Shown: one piece after another, positions 42,850-52,701 of the stretch
Position numbering within the stretch: position 1 is the stretch's first letter
Layout of the letters: each line of letters opens with the position of its first letter
Assembly (NCBI GenBank): GCA_003154115.1
Contig: PMCF01000433.1
Span: forward strand, 1-64,000
Origin: Anaerolineae bacterium
GTDB taxonomy: Bacteria; Chloroflexota; Anaerolineae; Fen-1058
Direction of reading: 5' to 3'
Length of the DNA: 64,000 nt
Notes under the pieces: model-generated
The model's database searches: none
Seen by the model: only the letters and a program-made list of their open reading frames with translations
What the model was told of the DNA's origin: nothing
Position numbers and translations under genes: made by a program

Positions 42850-44793
42850 ATGACATCCAATCCGACTTTGCCGGTCGGCCATCAACTCAGCGGCGGGCGC
42901 TATCAAATCCTCAAGAAACTTGGGGAAGGCGGGTATGGCTCGGTTTATCTGGCCAGTGATACCCGGCTGGCCGGGCGCAAAGTGGCGATAAAGGAATTGC
43001 ACGATCCGGCCCCGGCCGCGCAGCAACTTTTTCAGCGTGAGGCCGCCCTGTTGGCCTCGCTCAATCACGCTGGATTGGTGCGCGTCTCGGATTTCTTCAA
43101 CGATGGAACCAGTCATTTCCTGGTGATGGATTACATCGATGGCCGCGATTTGCTGGAAACGGCTTTGGAAGCCGAGAAGGCCCGACGGCTGCTGCCCGCG
43201 GATAAAGTGGCCGATTGGATTTTGCAGGTGTGTGGCGCCGTCGCTTATTTGCACCAACTGCAACCGCCCGTGATCCACCGCGACATTAAGCCTGCCAACA
43301 TCCGGTTGAACACGCAGAATGAGGCCATCCTCGTCGATTTTGGCATCGCTAAGATCGATCCGAAAGCGAAGACGCACCTGATGGCCAAAGCCGTCTCACT
43401 GGGCTTTTCACCGCCCGAACAATATGCCGGCGGCGGCGGCACGGACGCCCGCTCGGATGTGTATGCGCTGGGTGCGACAATGTATTGCCTGTTGACCGTG
43501 CAGCTGCCGCCCGATGGCTTTGAGCGGCTCACTGCCGACAAACCCTTGCCGCCGCCGCGTCAATTCAATCGCAGTCTCACGCCCGCACTGGAAAACATTG
43601 TCCTCAAAGCGATGGCGCTGAATAGCCTGCAACGCTATCAGGACGCAGGCGAAATGCTCGCCGCCTTGCGGACCGCTTTAGGCAAACCGGCAGCTGCACC
43701 TCTTATCGTAATGGTGCCTGCGCCGAGTAGCGTCACTTGTCCGCAGTGTGGCACACTGTGTCGCAGCGGCGCGCATTTCTGCGCGCGCTGTCGCCATGCC
43801 TTCGGTGCGCCTGTCATCCGCTGTTCGGCCTGTGGCACACCGGCCCGCAACGGAGCGCGCTTCTGTGCGCATTGTCGCGCCCCGCTCAGCGCCGCGCCCG
43901 GTGGCGCGCCTACGCCGCCGCGAATCGATCCACGCCAGGCCAGCCAGCATGTGGCGCAGGGCGATCAATTCGCGCGGGCGCAGCAGTTCGATCGGGCCGC
44001 GAGCGAGTACGAAGCCGCGCATCGCCTGGGCGTAGAAACCGCCGCGCTGTATACCAGCCTGGGGCGCTGCTACAACCAACTCGATCGCTACGACGACACG
44101 ATCGATCTTTTGGAAGCCGGCGCACGGCAGCATTCAGCCGACGCGGCCCTGCACACTCAACTGGCGCTGGCCTATCTGGGCGCTGAGAAATTTTCGCAAG
44201 CGATCCAGACGCTGGAACTGGCGTATCAACTTGCGCCGGACAATGACGATCTGGCGCTGCTGCTCACCAACATCTATTTCGATATGGGTAAACAGGTGAA
44301 GGCCCTGCCGATTTTGGAGCAACTGCACCGTCGTCAGCCGCAGCACGAGCTGGTGCGCTATCGCCTGGCCGTGGGCTACCTCATGGCCGATCGGCTGCGT
44401 GAGGCCGAAAAACTGATCAAGGACTTGCAGCGCGCCAATCCCAATTTGGGCGAATTGTCCTTTTTAATGGGCGTTTTGCATCGCAAGCAGGGCAACCCCC
44501 GGCAGGCGCTCAAAGACCTGCAGGCCGCCGTGCAGCGCGCGCCGGATCACGCGCTGGCCTGGTACATCATGGGCGAGGTTTTCATGGAGCAGAAGAAGTG
44601 GCGTGAGGCGATTGCGGCCTACGAAAAATCGGCCATCGCTAATCCGCGCGACGCCGATCCGCACGCCAAGTTGTGCTTGTGTTATCTCGCGTTGAGTAAA
44701 CCGACGGAGGCGGCGGCCGCGCTGGCGCGCGCTGTGCAGATCGATTCGAATAATCAGATCGCGCAGGGGATTATGAAGGCGTTGGGGAGTTAG
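42850..44793 (+). CDS. Ser/Thr kinase with central zinc ribbons and C-terminal TPR array
   Basis: 647 residues. Kinase at about 15-280 (GEGGYGSVYLASD, VAIKEL, HRDIKPANIRL, VDFGIAK, LGFSPPEQYAGGGGTDARSD). Two zinc ribbons follow (CPQCGTLC...CARCR; CSACGTPA...CAHCR; about 296-345), then about eight TPRs (365-640; for example ALYTSLGRCYNQLDRYDD and AHAKLCLCYLALSKP-type helices). No membrane helix. A close paralogue at 48937 has the same order. TPRs should recruit partner proteins. Confidence 0.92.
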   Translation: MTSNPTLPVGHQLSGGRYQILKKLGEGGYGSVYLASDTRLAGRKVAIKELHDPAPAAQQLFQREAALLASLNHAGLVRVSDFFNDGTSHFLVMDYIDGRDLLETALEAEKARRLLPADKVADWILQVCGAVAYLHQLQPPVIHRDIKPANIRLNTQNEAILVDFGIAKIDPKAKTHLMAKAVSLGFSPPEQYAGGGGTDARSDVYALGATMYCLLTVQLPPDGFERLTADKPLPPPRQFNRSLTPALENIVLKAMALNSLQRYQDAGEMLAALRTALGKPAAAPLIVMVPAPSSVTCPQCGTLCRSGAHFCARCRHAFGAPVIRCSACGTPARNGARFCAHCRAPLSAAPGGAPTPPRIDPRQASQHVAQGDQFARAQQFDRAASEYEAAHRLGVETAALYTSLGRCYNQLDRYDDTIDLLEAGARQHSADAALHTQLALAYLGAEKFSQAIQTLELAYQLAPDNDDLALLLTNIYFDMGKQVKALPILEQLHRRQPQHELVRYRLAVGYLMADRLREAEKLIKDLQRANPNLGELSFLMGVLHRKQGNPRQALKDLQAAVQRAPDHALAWYIMGEVFMEQKKWREAIAAYEKSAIANPRDADPHAKLCLCYLALSKPTEAAAALARAVQIDSNNQIAQGIMKALGS

Positions 44794-44957
44794 CCACGCG
44801 GGAGACTCAGGTTTGAATCTGATGTCTGTCGAAATCAATCTGTAACGTGACCGAAATTCAAAGATCAGAGTGAGCGTGTTAGGCTAGACAGGACATCCGC
44901 GTGTTGGCGTGGGAGATCAAGCCGGTGCGGATGAACCTCTGTCCAGGAGCTAGAACC

Positions 44958-47096
44958 ATGTCCCAAATGTGTCCTAAATGCAGCAAAGACAATCCAGACG
45001 GTGCGCAACTGTGTTCGTTTTGCCAGGGCTCTTTGCGCGATCTGTTAGCTTCCCACACCGTTCTGCAGCAGCGCTACGAACTCATCACGGTGTTGGGCTG
45101 CGGTGGAATGGGCGCGGTGTATCTGGCGCTAGACCGCCGTTTGCGGCGGATGCCCGTGGCCGTCAAGGAAAACTTCGATGTGTCGCTGCGCGCGCAACAG
45201 CAGTTTTTCCTGGAAGCCACCGTTTTGGCCAACCTGAATCACCCGAATTTGCCGCGCGTCACCGACCATTTTGTAGAGCAGGGCGGGCGGCAATACATGG
45301 TGATGGAATATGTAGAAGGAGAAGACCTGCAACAATCTGTTGATCGACAAGGAGCATTGTCTGAAAGGCAGGTGCTGGCCTGGGCCGATGATTTGTTGGG
45401 GGCATTATCTTACCTTCATAATCAACCACAACCCATCATTCATCGTGACATCAAACCCAGCAATATCAAGGTGACGCCGGCGGGCAAAGTGAAACTGGTT
45501 GATTTTGGTCTGGTCAAAATCTCCAACCTTTCCAATGCTCCTACTGCCTCGATCATTTCGGGCATGGGAACCCGGGCTTATACACCATCTGAGCAAGCCT
45601 TTCATACCACCCGGACCGATGCGCGTTCTGACATTTATGCGTTAGGCGCCAGCCTGTATCATTTGCTGACCGGGCAGGAGCCAGCTTCGGCAGGCGACCG
45701 CATGGCGATGCCCGCCGCCTTTCAAACGCCCCGGCAGTTGAATCGCACTATCACGCCCCGCACCGAAGCTGCCATCTTGAAAGCCATGTCGCTGCAAATG
45801 GACAAGCGCTTCCAGACGGCGGATGAGATGCGCCGCGCACTACAGGGTGCTCCGCAACCGATTAAACCTCGCTGGCGGTGGGTGGCTGTTTCGGCGTTGC
45901 TGGTGTTCCTGATCGGTGCGTTGCTGTTAAGCGCATCATCTATATCAAATCCGACTACACCTGTGGCCGTGGTCAGTACGCCAACGCCGATGCCTTCAAC
46001 AACTCTGGTGTCCAACACGCCCACACCCTTGCCGGTGGTCATCGCGTCTCCTGCTCCGACATCCGTGGTGCTGTTGCCTGTCACACCGCCTACGCCTACG
46101 CTTATGCCATCACCTACTGTGATGGCTTCGCCCACGGGCACGGGGCCAGGTGGCTGCATTTTGAAGCCGACGTTCGTGGCCGACGTGACCATTCCCGATG
46201 GTACGGTATTGCCCTCCAATACTCAATTTGTCAAAACGTGGCGCATCAGAAACGACGGCACGTGCGAATGGGATGGGACCTATCGCCTGGTCTTCTCAAA
46301 CGGCGATCTCATGAATGGCCCGGGCAGTGTCGCGCTCAGTCGCACACCACCCGGTTCCACGAGCGATGTCTCGGTTAATCTGGTTGCGCCCGGCCAGGCC
46401 GGAAATTACTCTGGAGTTTGGCAGCTGCAAGTCAGCAATGGAACAGTGTTTGGCAATTTGACCGTCGTCGTGGTGGTGGCTGCGCCGCCCTCACCGACAT
46501 GGACGCCTTCGCCAACTTGGACGCCAACCGCCACATCAACGCCGCCTCAGATTTTGCAGATACTTAGCGATGACTTTAGCGCAAATACGGGGTGGCTTGT
46601 CGAAGAACGTCCGACTTCAGCGGGTCAAATCGTCAATGGCGTTTTTCGATTATCCATTCTTCGCAAGAATATCGTCAGTTATTACTTTAATCCTTCAGCG
46701 CAAGCTGGGGATTTTCACTTACGAATTGAAGTCAATGGGCCCATGCAAACCGCTCAAGGAAACTCCGCTGGCGTAGTTTTTCGCCATCGCAATGATAGTG
46801 GTTACATTTTTGGAATCAGTACAGGCGGGAAGTTTGAATTCAAGCGAAAAACTCCGGCGGGTTTAACACCTATTCTCGACTTCACTCCTAGCAGTGCTAT
46901 CCAACCAGGGGGACACAATGTATTAGAAGTAGAAGCGGTTGGTTCTATCTTTAACTTCTATATCAATGGCGTGGAAGTTGCCACTGCGACTGACACTGCT
47001 TTCTCGAGCGGCGCTATAGGTTTATACGCTTCCACTTTTGGAGGTGATCCAACTGCTGTGGCTGAATTTGATAACTTGGTTATTAGTTCGCCATAA
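44958..47096 (+). CDS. Membrane Ser/Thr kinase with NBR1-like Ig and jelly-roll ectodomains
   Basis: 712 residues from the ATG at 44958 (AGGAG eight bases upstream). Zinc ribbon (CPKCSKDN...CSFCQ), kinase at about 35-295 (GCGGMGAVYLALD, VAVKEN, HRDIKPSNIKV, VDFGLVK, GMGTRAYTPSEQAF), membrane helix at about 308-328, Thr/Pro stalk, an NBR1-type Ig-like domain (about 395-500: FVKTWRIRNDGTCEWDG) and a C-terminal jelly-roll-like domain (about 530-712). The last ~550 bases are more AT-rich than the rest, hinting that the sensor was acquired separately. Confidence 0.92.
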   Translation: MSQMCPKCSKDNPDGAQLCSFCQGSLRDLLASHTVLQQRYELITVLGCGGMGAVYLALDRRLRRMPVAVKENFDVSLRAQQQFFLEATVLANLNHPNLPRVTDHFVEQGGRQYMVMEYVEGEDLQQSVDRQGALSERQVLAWADDLLGALSYLHNQPQPIIHRDIKPSNIKVTPAGKVKLVDFGLVKISNLSNAPTASIISGMGTRAYTPSEQAFHTTRTDARSDIYALGASLYHLLTGQEPASAGDRMAMPAAFQTPRQLNRTITPRTEAAILKAMSLQMDKRFQTADEMRRALQGAPQPIKPRWRWVAVSALLVFLIGALLLSASSISNPTTPVAVVSTPTPMPSTTLVSNTPTPLPVVIASPAPTSVVLLPVTPPTPTLMPSPTVMASPTGTGPGGCILKPTFVADVTIPDGTVLPSNTQFVKTWRIRNDGTCEWDGTYRLVFSNGDLMNGPGSVALSRTPPGSTSDVSVNLVAPGQAGNYSGVWQLQVSNGTVFGNLTVVVVVAAPPSPTWTPSPTWTPTATSTPPQILQILSDDFSANTGWLVEERPTSAGQIVNGVFRLSILRKNIVSYYFNPSAQAGDFHLRIEVNGPMQTAQGNSAGVVFRHRNDSGYIFGISTGGKFEFKRKTPAGLTPILDFTPSSAIQPGGHNVLEVEAVGSIFNFYINGVEVATATDTAFSSGAIGLYASTFGGDPTAVAEFDNLVISSP

Positions 47097-47119
47097 ATCA
47101 TTGAATGTCAATGACGATT

Positions 47120-47860
47120 TTACGGCACCTTCGGCGTCACCTCTTTGCCGCGCGTCCAATCTCTGAGGTAGGGTTGCGGCCACACCTGCCCGCGCCGATT
47201 GATCCAGTCGCCGGGGAAGGTGGGCTGCGAGATACCAAAATGAACATGCGGTGGAGTGAGCGTAGCATTGCCCGTGTGGCCCGAATAGCCGATGATTTGC
47301 CCGGCATGAACACGCACGCCTGCTTCAATGCCGTCGACGACCGCCGAGAGATGTGACGCATGATAGCGTATCCCATCGTCGCCGATGATCGTCACCCAGA
47401 GGCCGCCGCGATACGCGCCATCGTTGGTTTTGCGCTCCCAGCGATCGACACGGCTCACTTCGTCGACGACGCCATTGGTCACGGCGATCACCGTGCTGCC
47501 GATCGGGGTGAAGATATCGGCCGCCGGATAATCGTGGTGCTCATTGGCGTATGACGCAATCTTCGGCGGCTGCACCGGAAAATAATATCGCCGCTCCGGC
47601 GTCACCCACGGCTCGAGCGTGGGGGTCGGTGTAAACGTCGGAGTGGGTGATGGGGTTTTAGTGGGCGTGAAAGTCGGTCGAGGAGTAGGCGTAGCGGTCC
47701 GGGTGCGCGTCGGCGCAGGCGTGGAAGTGGGCGAGGTTGGTTGGGTTGGCGTGTTCAAGGCGATGGGCGCAGGCAACGACGACGTGCAGGCCGTAAGCAG
47801 CTGGCCGACGAATAGAACTGCCAATAGAGATGAGATCAGCGTGCGTTGAAAGCGGGTCAT
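47120..47860 (-). CDS. M23-family peptidoglycan peptidase, lipoprotein
   Basis: 246 residues from the ATG at 47860, with AAGGA upstream on the minus strand. Lipobox LLTAC near residue 21-25, Thr/Pro spacer, then an M23 (LytM/Gly-Gly peptidase) domain with HDYPAADIFTP, HASHLS and HVHFG, which give the zinc His/Asp/His set. Likely cleaves peptidoglycan cross-links at the cell surface. It converges with the kinase at 44958 and diverges from 47944, one of only five minus-strand genes here. Confidence 0.9.
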   Translation of the reverse strand: MTRFQRTLISSLLAVLFVGQLLTACTSSLPAPIALNTPTQPTSPTSTPAPTRTRTATPTPRPTFTPTKTPSPTPTFTPTPTLEPWVTPERRYYFPVQPPKIASYANEHHDYPAADIFTPIGSTVIAVTNGVVDEVSRVDRWERKTNDGAYRGGLWVTIIGDDGIRYHASHLSAVVDGIEAGVRVHAGQIIGYSGHTGNATLTPPHVHFGISQPTFPGDWINRRGQVWPQPYLRDWTRGKEVTPKVP

Positions 47861-47943
47861 GGTATTCCTTAAGTGATCAATTTGTGAAGGCTGCGCATCA
47901 TTATACCCGGCAGCGATCCGGGAAAATGAGACGGGAGCAAAGC

Positions 47944-48843
47944 ATGTCTGTGTCGTGCCCTTATTGCCAAAATACGTTGCGCCCCAATGCCCGATTTTGC
48001 GCGCGCTGCGGACAGCCCGTGGCGACGGCGCGGGTTGCGTCCGCGGCGGACGGTTCCACATGTGCCACGTGCGGACACGCCAATCGCCCCGGCGCTAAAT
48101 TCTGTGCGCACTGTCGCGCGGCCTTGATCGCGCCCATGGGCGCGCCCAGGTCAGGTGGGCTGACTTTTTGGCGGGCCACCCTGCTCAGCGTGTTGATTGG
48201 CGTGGGGATCGTGATCGTTCTAAGCGTACTAATCGGGGTGCTTTTTTTGCGCGACGCTCGACCTCGACCGGCCGGTGACGCGCCGCCCGTCGTTGCGCCA
48301 CCGCCAATTGTCACGGCAGCGTCGACCCCGGCCCGGTTAACCGTCACGCCGATCCCGGCCCAAGCTGAATCTACCGCGACCTTGATCGTACCATCGGCCA
48401 CGCCCAGTGCAGCCGCGCCCGTTGGCTGGCAGGTGGGCGATCAAGCGCCCGACTTTGCGCTGGCCGATCTGGAAGGCCGCACCGTGCGGCTGAGCGATTT
48501 GCGCGGGCAGGTGGTGGTGTTGAATTTCTGGGCGACATGGTGCGGCTATTGCGCGGCCGAGATGACCGATCTGCAGGCCTTCAACGACGAGTATCAGGGC
48601 CGGGGTATCAAGGTTCTGGCCTTGAATGATCGTGAAGACCGCGACACGGCGCAGAACTATCGGGATGAACACGGCTTGGCTCTCGCCATTTTGCTGGACG
48701 CCGACGGCGCGACCGGCCGCGCTTATCACGTCAGCGCTCTACCCGTCACCGTCTTCATCGATCGCGCGGGCCTGATTCGCGCGGTTCTAGTTGGGCAGCA
48801 ACAGGAACAGGACTTTATCGACCAGGCTGATGAGCTGTTATAG
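47944..48843 (+). CDS. Zinc-ribbon membrane-anchored TlpA/ResA-like thioredoxin
   Basis: 299 residues from the ATG at 47944 (GGGAG upstream). Two zinc ribbons (CPYCQNTL...CARCG; CATCGHAN...CAHCR) inside, one membrane helix (about 75-100), a Thr/Pro linker, then a thioredoxin fold (about 160-299) with active site WATWC200-GYC203 and the cis-Pro segment LPVTVFIDR. Likely reduces disulfides outside the membrane. The join of a cytosolic ribbon to a redox ectodomain matches the pattern of the cluster. Confidence 0.9.
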   Translation: MSVSCPYCQNTLRPNARFCARCGQPVATARVASAADGSTCATCGHANRPGAKFCAHCRAALIAPMGAPRSGGLTFWRATLLSVLIGVGIVIVLSVLIGVLFLRDARPRPAGDAPPVVAPPPIVTAASTPARLTVTPIPAQAESTATLIVPSATPSAAAPVGWQVGDQAPDFALADLEGRTVRLSDLRGQVVVLNFWATWCGYCAAEMTDLQAFNDEYQGRGIKVLALNDREDRDTAQNYRDEHGLALAILLDADGATGRAYHVSALPVTVFIDRAGLIRAVLVGQQQEQDFIDQADELL

Positions 48844-48936
48844 CTGGTCACACTGCAGTCCATAGCCGATCATTCGGCGCGACATTCAACTTAGCGATAG
48901 TAAGATCAGCGCACTTTTGAAATAGGAGATACCGCC

Positions 48937-50775
48937 ATGTCCCCACCCCATTTAGCGACTTTACCCATGGGTCACACTCTGGGCCAGGATCGTTACCTTG
49001 TCATCAAAAAATTAGGCCGGGGCAGCTACGGCGCAGTTTATCTGGCGTGTGATCTGCGCCTGGGCCAGCGTCAGGTCGCAATCAAAGAGCTGCTGGAGTC
49101 ATCGCCCGAAGCTCAGGATTTGTTTCAACGTGAAGCCTTGTTGCTGGCTACGCTGAATCATCCGGGGCTGGTCCACGTGCTGGATTTCTTCAGTGAAGGA
49201 CGCAGCCAGTATTTGGTGATGGATTACATCGAAGGGCGCGATCTGCGCGAAGTAGTACACGAAGCCGCAAAGGCCCGCCAGCTGTTGTCCATCCAGCAAG
49301 TCCTGGAATGGATGGGCCAGGTGTGCGAAGCCGTGGCGTATCTGCATCATCGCACCCCGCCGATCGTGCACCGTGACATCAAACCAGCCAACATCCGGCT
49401 AAGCACGGAAGGCCGCGCCATTCTGGTGGACTTCGGCATTGCCAAGGTCGATCCCAAGACCACGACGATCGTCATGGCGAAAGCGGTGTCGGCCGGCTTC
49501 TCGCCGCCCGAGCAATACGAAGGCGGCGGTGGAACGGATACGCGTTCCGATGTGTACGCGCTGGGCGCGACGTTCTACTCGCTGCTCACGCTGAAAACTC
49601 CGCCGGATGGCTTTGAGCGTTTCATGCGCAAAACGCCGATCATCTCACCCACTCGCTTCAATCCAGCAGTCAGTGCCGCACTAGAAGAAGTCACTCTGAA
49701 GGCCATGTCGCTGGAGGCCGTCGATCGCTACCAGGATGCGGCGCAGATGCTGAAGTCGTTGAAAACAGCGACCGGACCTTTGGAGCCGCCATCAGTCCTA
49801 TCGGCTGTAAGTGCCGCGCCGGCCGCTTCAGGTATGAAATGTTGGCGCTGTGGCAACCTATGCCGATCCAATGCGCGCTTTTGTCCCAAGTGTGGGGCGT
49901 CAGTAGGTAATATCGCCGCCGCGTCGATGTGTCCGGTATGCGGTGCATCCCTTCGCCCCGGCGCACACTTTTGTAAGCGCTGCGGTGCGCGTCGGGAAAC
50001 CGGGGTAGCGACGCCGCGCTTGGCTGATACGAATTCGCATGTGACACGTGGGACACAATATGCTCAGGCCGGGCAGTGGGCGCAAGCCGTCAACGAGTAT
50101 GAACAGGCCCTGCAGGGCGGACTGAACAGCGCTTCCTTATACCTCGATCTGGCACACGGCTATGCGCAGCTGGATCGTTCTGATGATGTGATCAGGGTGT
50201 TGGAAGAGGCCCTACCTCGTTATTCGCAAGATATCACCGTCCATACCCGGTTAGCGCAAGCTTACCTGGATGCGGGCAAAACCGTGCCAGGCATTCAAAT
50301 GCTGGAGCGGGCTTATGGCTTGACGCCGGATGATGACGCGTTAGGGTTGCAGCTGGCCCAGACCAGTTTCTATGCCGATCAACTGACACAGGCCGAGCGC
50401 GTGCTGCTGGCGCTGCGGCAAAAGCGCCCCCAGCAGGCCGACTGCTCCTTCTGGCTGGGCATGATTGCAGTGAAGCGCGGCCAATCCGAGCAGGCGCTCA
50501 AACATTTTCAGCAGACCATCAGCCTGGCAGCCGACTACGCGCTGGCTTATTATTTCATCGGCGATATTTACCTGACCGGCAAAAAATGGCTGGAAGCAGC
50601 CGCGGCTTATCAACGCTGTGCCGAAATCAACCCGGCCGACGCCGATCCGTATATCAAATTGGGGCAATGTTATCTGGCGCTCAACCAACCAACTGAGGCG
50701 GCGGCAGCGCTGCGCCGCGCCTTGCAAATCGATCCCGACAATGAGTTAGTGCGCGCCCTGCTGCGCCAACTGTGA
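48937..50775 (+). CDS. Ser/Thr kinase with central zinc ribbons and C-terminal TPR array
   Basis: 612 residues. Kinase at about 15-285 (GRGSYGAVYLACD, VAIKEL, HRDIKPANIRL, VDFGIAK, AGFSPPEQYEGGGGTDTRSD), zinc ribbons (CWRCGNLC...CPKCG; CPVCGASL...CKRCG; about 303-350) and about seven TPRs (365-612). Paralogue of 42850; the C-terminal motif YIKLGQCYLALNQPTEAAAAL is nearly shared. AGGAG precedes the start. Confidence 0.92.
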   Translation: MSPPHLATLPMGHTLGQDRYLVIKKLGRGSYGAVYLACDLRLGQRQVAIKELLESSPEAQDLFQREALLLATLNHPGLVHVLDFFSEGRSQYLVMDYIEGRDLREVVHEAAKARQLLSIQQVLEWMGQVCEAVAYLHHRTPPIVHRDIKPANIRLSTEGRAILVDFGIAKVDPKTTTIVMAKAVSAGFSPPEQYEGGGGTDTRSDVYALGATFYSLLTLKTPPDGFERFMRKTPIISPTRFNPAVSAALEEVTLKAMSLEAVDRYQDAAQMLKSLKTATGPLEPPSVLSAVSAAPAASGMKCWRCGNLCRSNARFCPKCGASVGNIAAASMCPVCGASLRPGAHFCKRCGARRETGVATPRLADTNSHVTRGTQYAQAGQWAQAVNEYEQALQGGLNSASLYLDLAHGYAQLDRSDDVIRVLEEALPRYSQDITVHTRLAQAYLDAGKTVPGIQMLERAYGLTPDDDALGLQLAQTSFYADQLTQAERVLLALRQKRPQQADCSFWLGMIAVKRGQSEQALKHFQQTISLAADYALAYYFIGDIYLTGKKWLEAAAAYQRCAEINPADADPYIKLGQCYLALNQPTEAAAALRRALQIDPDNELVRALLRQL

Positions 50776-50854
50776 AATTGGAAGTTGGGCGCTTCGCGTG
50801 GCAGATCTGGGCAAGCTTGGTAGGTATTCAATCTCTCAAATTTCAAGGTGAACC

Positions 50855-52690
50855 ATGACACTGACATCAGGGCAAATTCTTCAATCTCGGTATCGCGTGA
50901 TCAACCTACTGGCGCAGGGCGGTTTTGGCGCGGTGTATCAGGGCTGGGATGACAACCTGGGCAAGCCCATCGCCATCAAGGAAAACCTGGATACGTCACC
51001 CGAAGCGCAGCGGCAGTTCCAGCAAGAAGCGCGGATTCTGTCCAACCTTAGCCATCCCAATCTGCCGCGCGTGACGGATCACTTTTTCATTCCCGGCTTT
51101 GGGCAATATCTGGTAATGGACTTCATCGAGGGCGAAGATTTGCAGGCCATGTTGGATCGTACGCAACGCCCCTTGCCGGAAATACAAGTGCTGGCGTGGA
51201 TCGATCAGGTGTGTGACGCGCTGGAGTATCTGCACGCGCAGCACCCGCCCGTGATTCATCGCGACATCAAACCGGCCAACATCAAGATCACGCCGCAGGG
51301 CAAAGCGGTGTTGGTGGACTTTGGCATCTCCAAAATTTACGATCGGCAGCTGAAGACGACCTTGGGTGCGCGGGCCGTGACGCCGCCCTATTCGCCGCCG
51401 GAACAGTACGGGCAAGGCATCACCGATCCGCGCAGTGATATTTACGCTCTGGGCGCGACACTGTACACGCTGCTCACCGGGCAGGAACCACCCGAAAGCG
51501 TCGATCGCGTGTCCTACGGTTTGCAACTGACGCCGCCGCGCCAGTTGATGCCGGCGCTGTCACCCCAGATCGATGTCGCGATTATGCGGGCCTGCGAAGT
51601 GAACCGGACGCAGCGCTTTCAGACCGTGCGAGAATTGCGGCAGGCTATACAGCCGCCACAAGTAAGATTGGCGATCACACTACCACCTCGTCAAGCACAG
51701 AGTGGCTTGCTGCTTGGGGTGGTCGGCGTGATTGGCGTGTTGAGCGTCGTGGTTGCTTTGATTGCTATGGTTGCTTTACTGAACAAGCCGGCGCTTTCGC
51801 CAGCCGCGACCGCTACGCCTGTGCCATCCGCCATGCCGACGCCTGTGCCGACATTGGGAATCAGCTCCATGCAAGTGAATTTGAAAGATGGCATGACGTT
51901 GCTATACGTCCCCGCCGGAGAATTCCCGATGGGTGCGACGGATTCTGATCAGCAGGCTGGCAACGACGAAAAGCCACAACACAAAGTGTATCTGGATGCC
52001 TTCTGGATTGACCAGACCGAAGTGACCAATGCCATGTTCAGGAAATTTGTGGATACTGCAGGCTATCAGACTGACGCCGAAAAGGGTGGCTCGGGCAGTG
52101 TGTTTGATCCGGTTACCAAATCGTGGAGCGACACTAAAGACGCAAACTGGCAGCATCCACACGGCCCCGGCAGCAATTTGAATGGACTAGAGAATCACCC
52201 TGCAGTGCAAATAAGTTGGAACGATGCGCGGGCATATTGCCAATGGGTTGGTCGCGGCTTGCCGACAGAAGCGCAATGGGAGAAAGCCGCGCGCGGCCTG
52301 GATAGGCGCACCTATCCTTGGGGTAATCAGACTGTTGCTGGCAATTTACTCAACTTTGCCGACCGCAACCTGGACATCAATGGGGCTGATAGAACCATCA
52401 ATGACGGCTATCAATACACTGCGCCAGTAGGTACATATCCAGACGGGGCCAGTCCCTACGGAGCGTTAGATATGGCGGGTAATGTGTGGGAGTGGGCAGC
52501 CGATTGGTACAGTGAAAAATATTACGCTAGCTCACCAAGTCACAATCCCAGCGGGCCAACTTCAGGCACTGATCGTGTATTACGGGGAGATGGTTGGTAC
52601 GATGCTGCGTCTGACGTACGCGCCTCGAATCGCAACTTGTACAACCCTAGCAACCGGAGCGATGACGTCGGCTTTCGATGTGCCCGCTAA
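50855..52690 (+). CDS. Membrane Ser/Thr kinase with extracellular FGE/C-type-lectin domain
   Basis: 611 residues. HRD-class kinase at about 10-275 (AQGGFGAVYQGWD, IAIKEN, HRDIKPANIKI, VDFGISK, GARAVTPPYSPPEQYG), membrane helix at about 286-310, stalk, FGE/C-lectin at about 345-611 (DGMTLLYVPAGEFPMGA to GFRCAR). The variable stretch from Trp at 52595 is YDAASDVRASNRNLYNPSNRSDDV. Silent changes at scaffold codons show it is older than or independent of the 1009/15096 pair, though it shares TGTGCCCGCTAACT around the stop codon. Confidence 0.92.
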   Translation: MTLTSGQILQSRYRVINLLAQGGFGAVYQGWDDNLGKPIAIKENLDTSPEAQRQFQQEARILSNLSHPNLPRVTDHFFIPGFGQYLVMDFIEGEDLQAMLDRTQRPLPEIQVLAWIDQVCDALEYLHAQHPPVIHRDIKPANIKITPQGKAVLVDFGISKIYDRQLKTTLGARAVTPPYSPPEQYGQGITDPRSDIYALGATLYTLLTGQEPPESVDRVSYGLQLTPPRQLMPALSPQIDVAIMRACEVNRTQRFQTVRELRQAIQPPQVRLAITLPPRQAQSGLLLGVVGVIGVLSVVVALIAMVALLNKPALSPAATATPVPSAMPTPVPTLGISSMQVNLKDGMTLLYVPAGEFPMGATDSDQQAGNDEKPQHKVYLDAFWIDQTEVTNAMFRKFVDTAGYQTDAEKGGSGSVFDPVTKSWSDTKDANWQHPHGPGSNLNGLENHPAVQISWNDARAYCQWVGRGLPTEAQWEKAARGLDRRTYPWGNQTVAGNLLNFADRNLDINGADRTINDGYQYTAPVGTYPDGASPYGALDMAGNVWEWAADWYSEKYYASSPSHNPSGPTSGTDRVLRGDGWYDAASDVRASNRNLYNPSNRSDDVGFRCAR

Positions 52691-52701
52691 CTGGTTATGA
52701 T

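Noticed and set aside
300..52690. FGE domains as active formylglycine-generating (sulfatase-maturing) enzymes
   Set aside because: The catalytic Cys pair is absent in all eight and no sulfatase gene is present; the pattern fits a binding domain.
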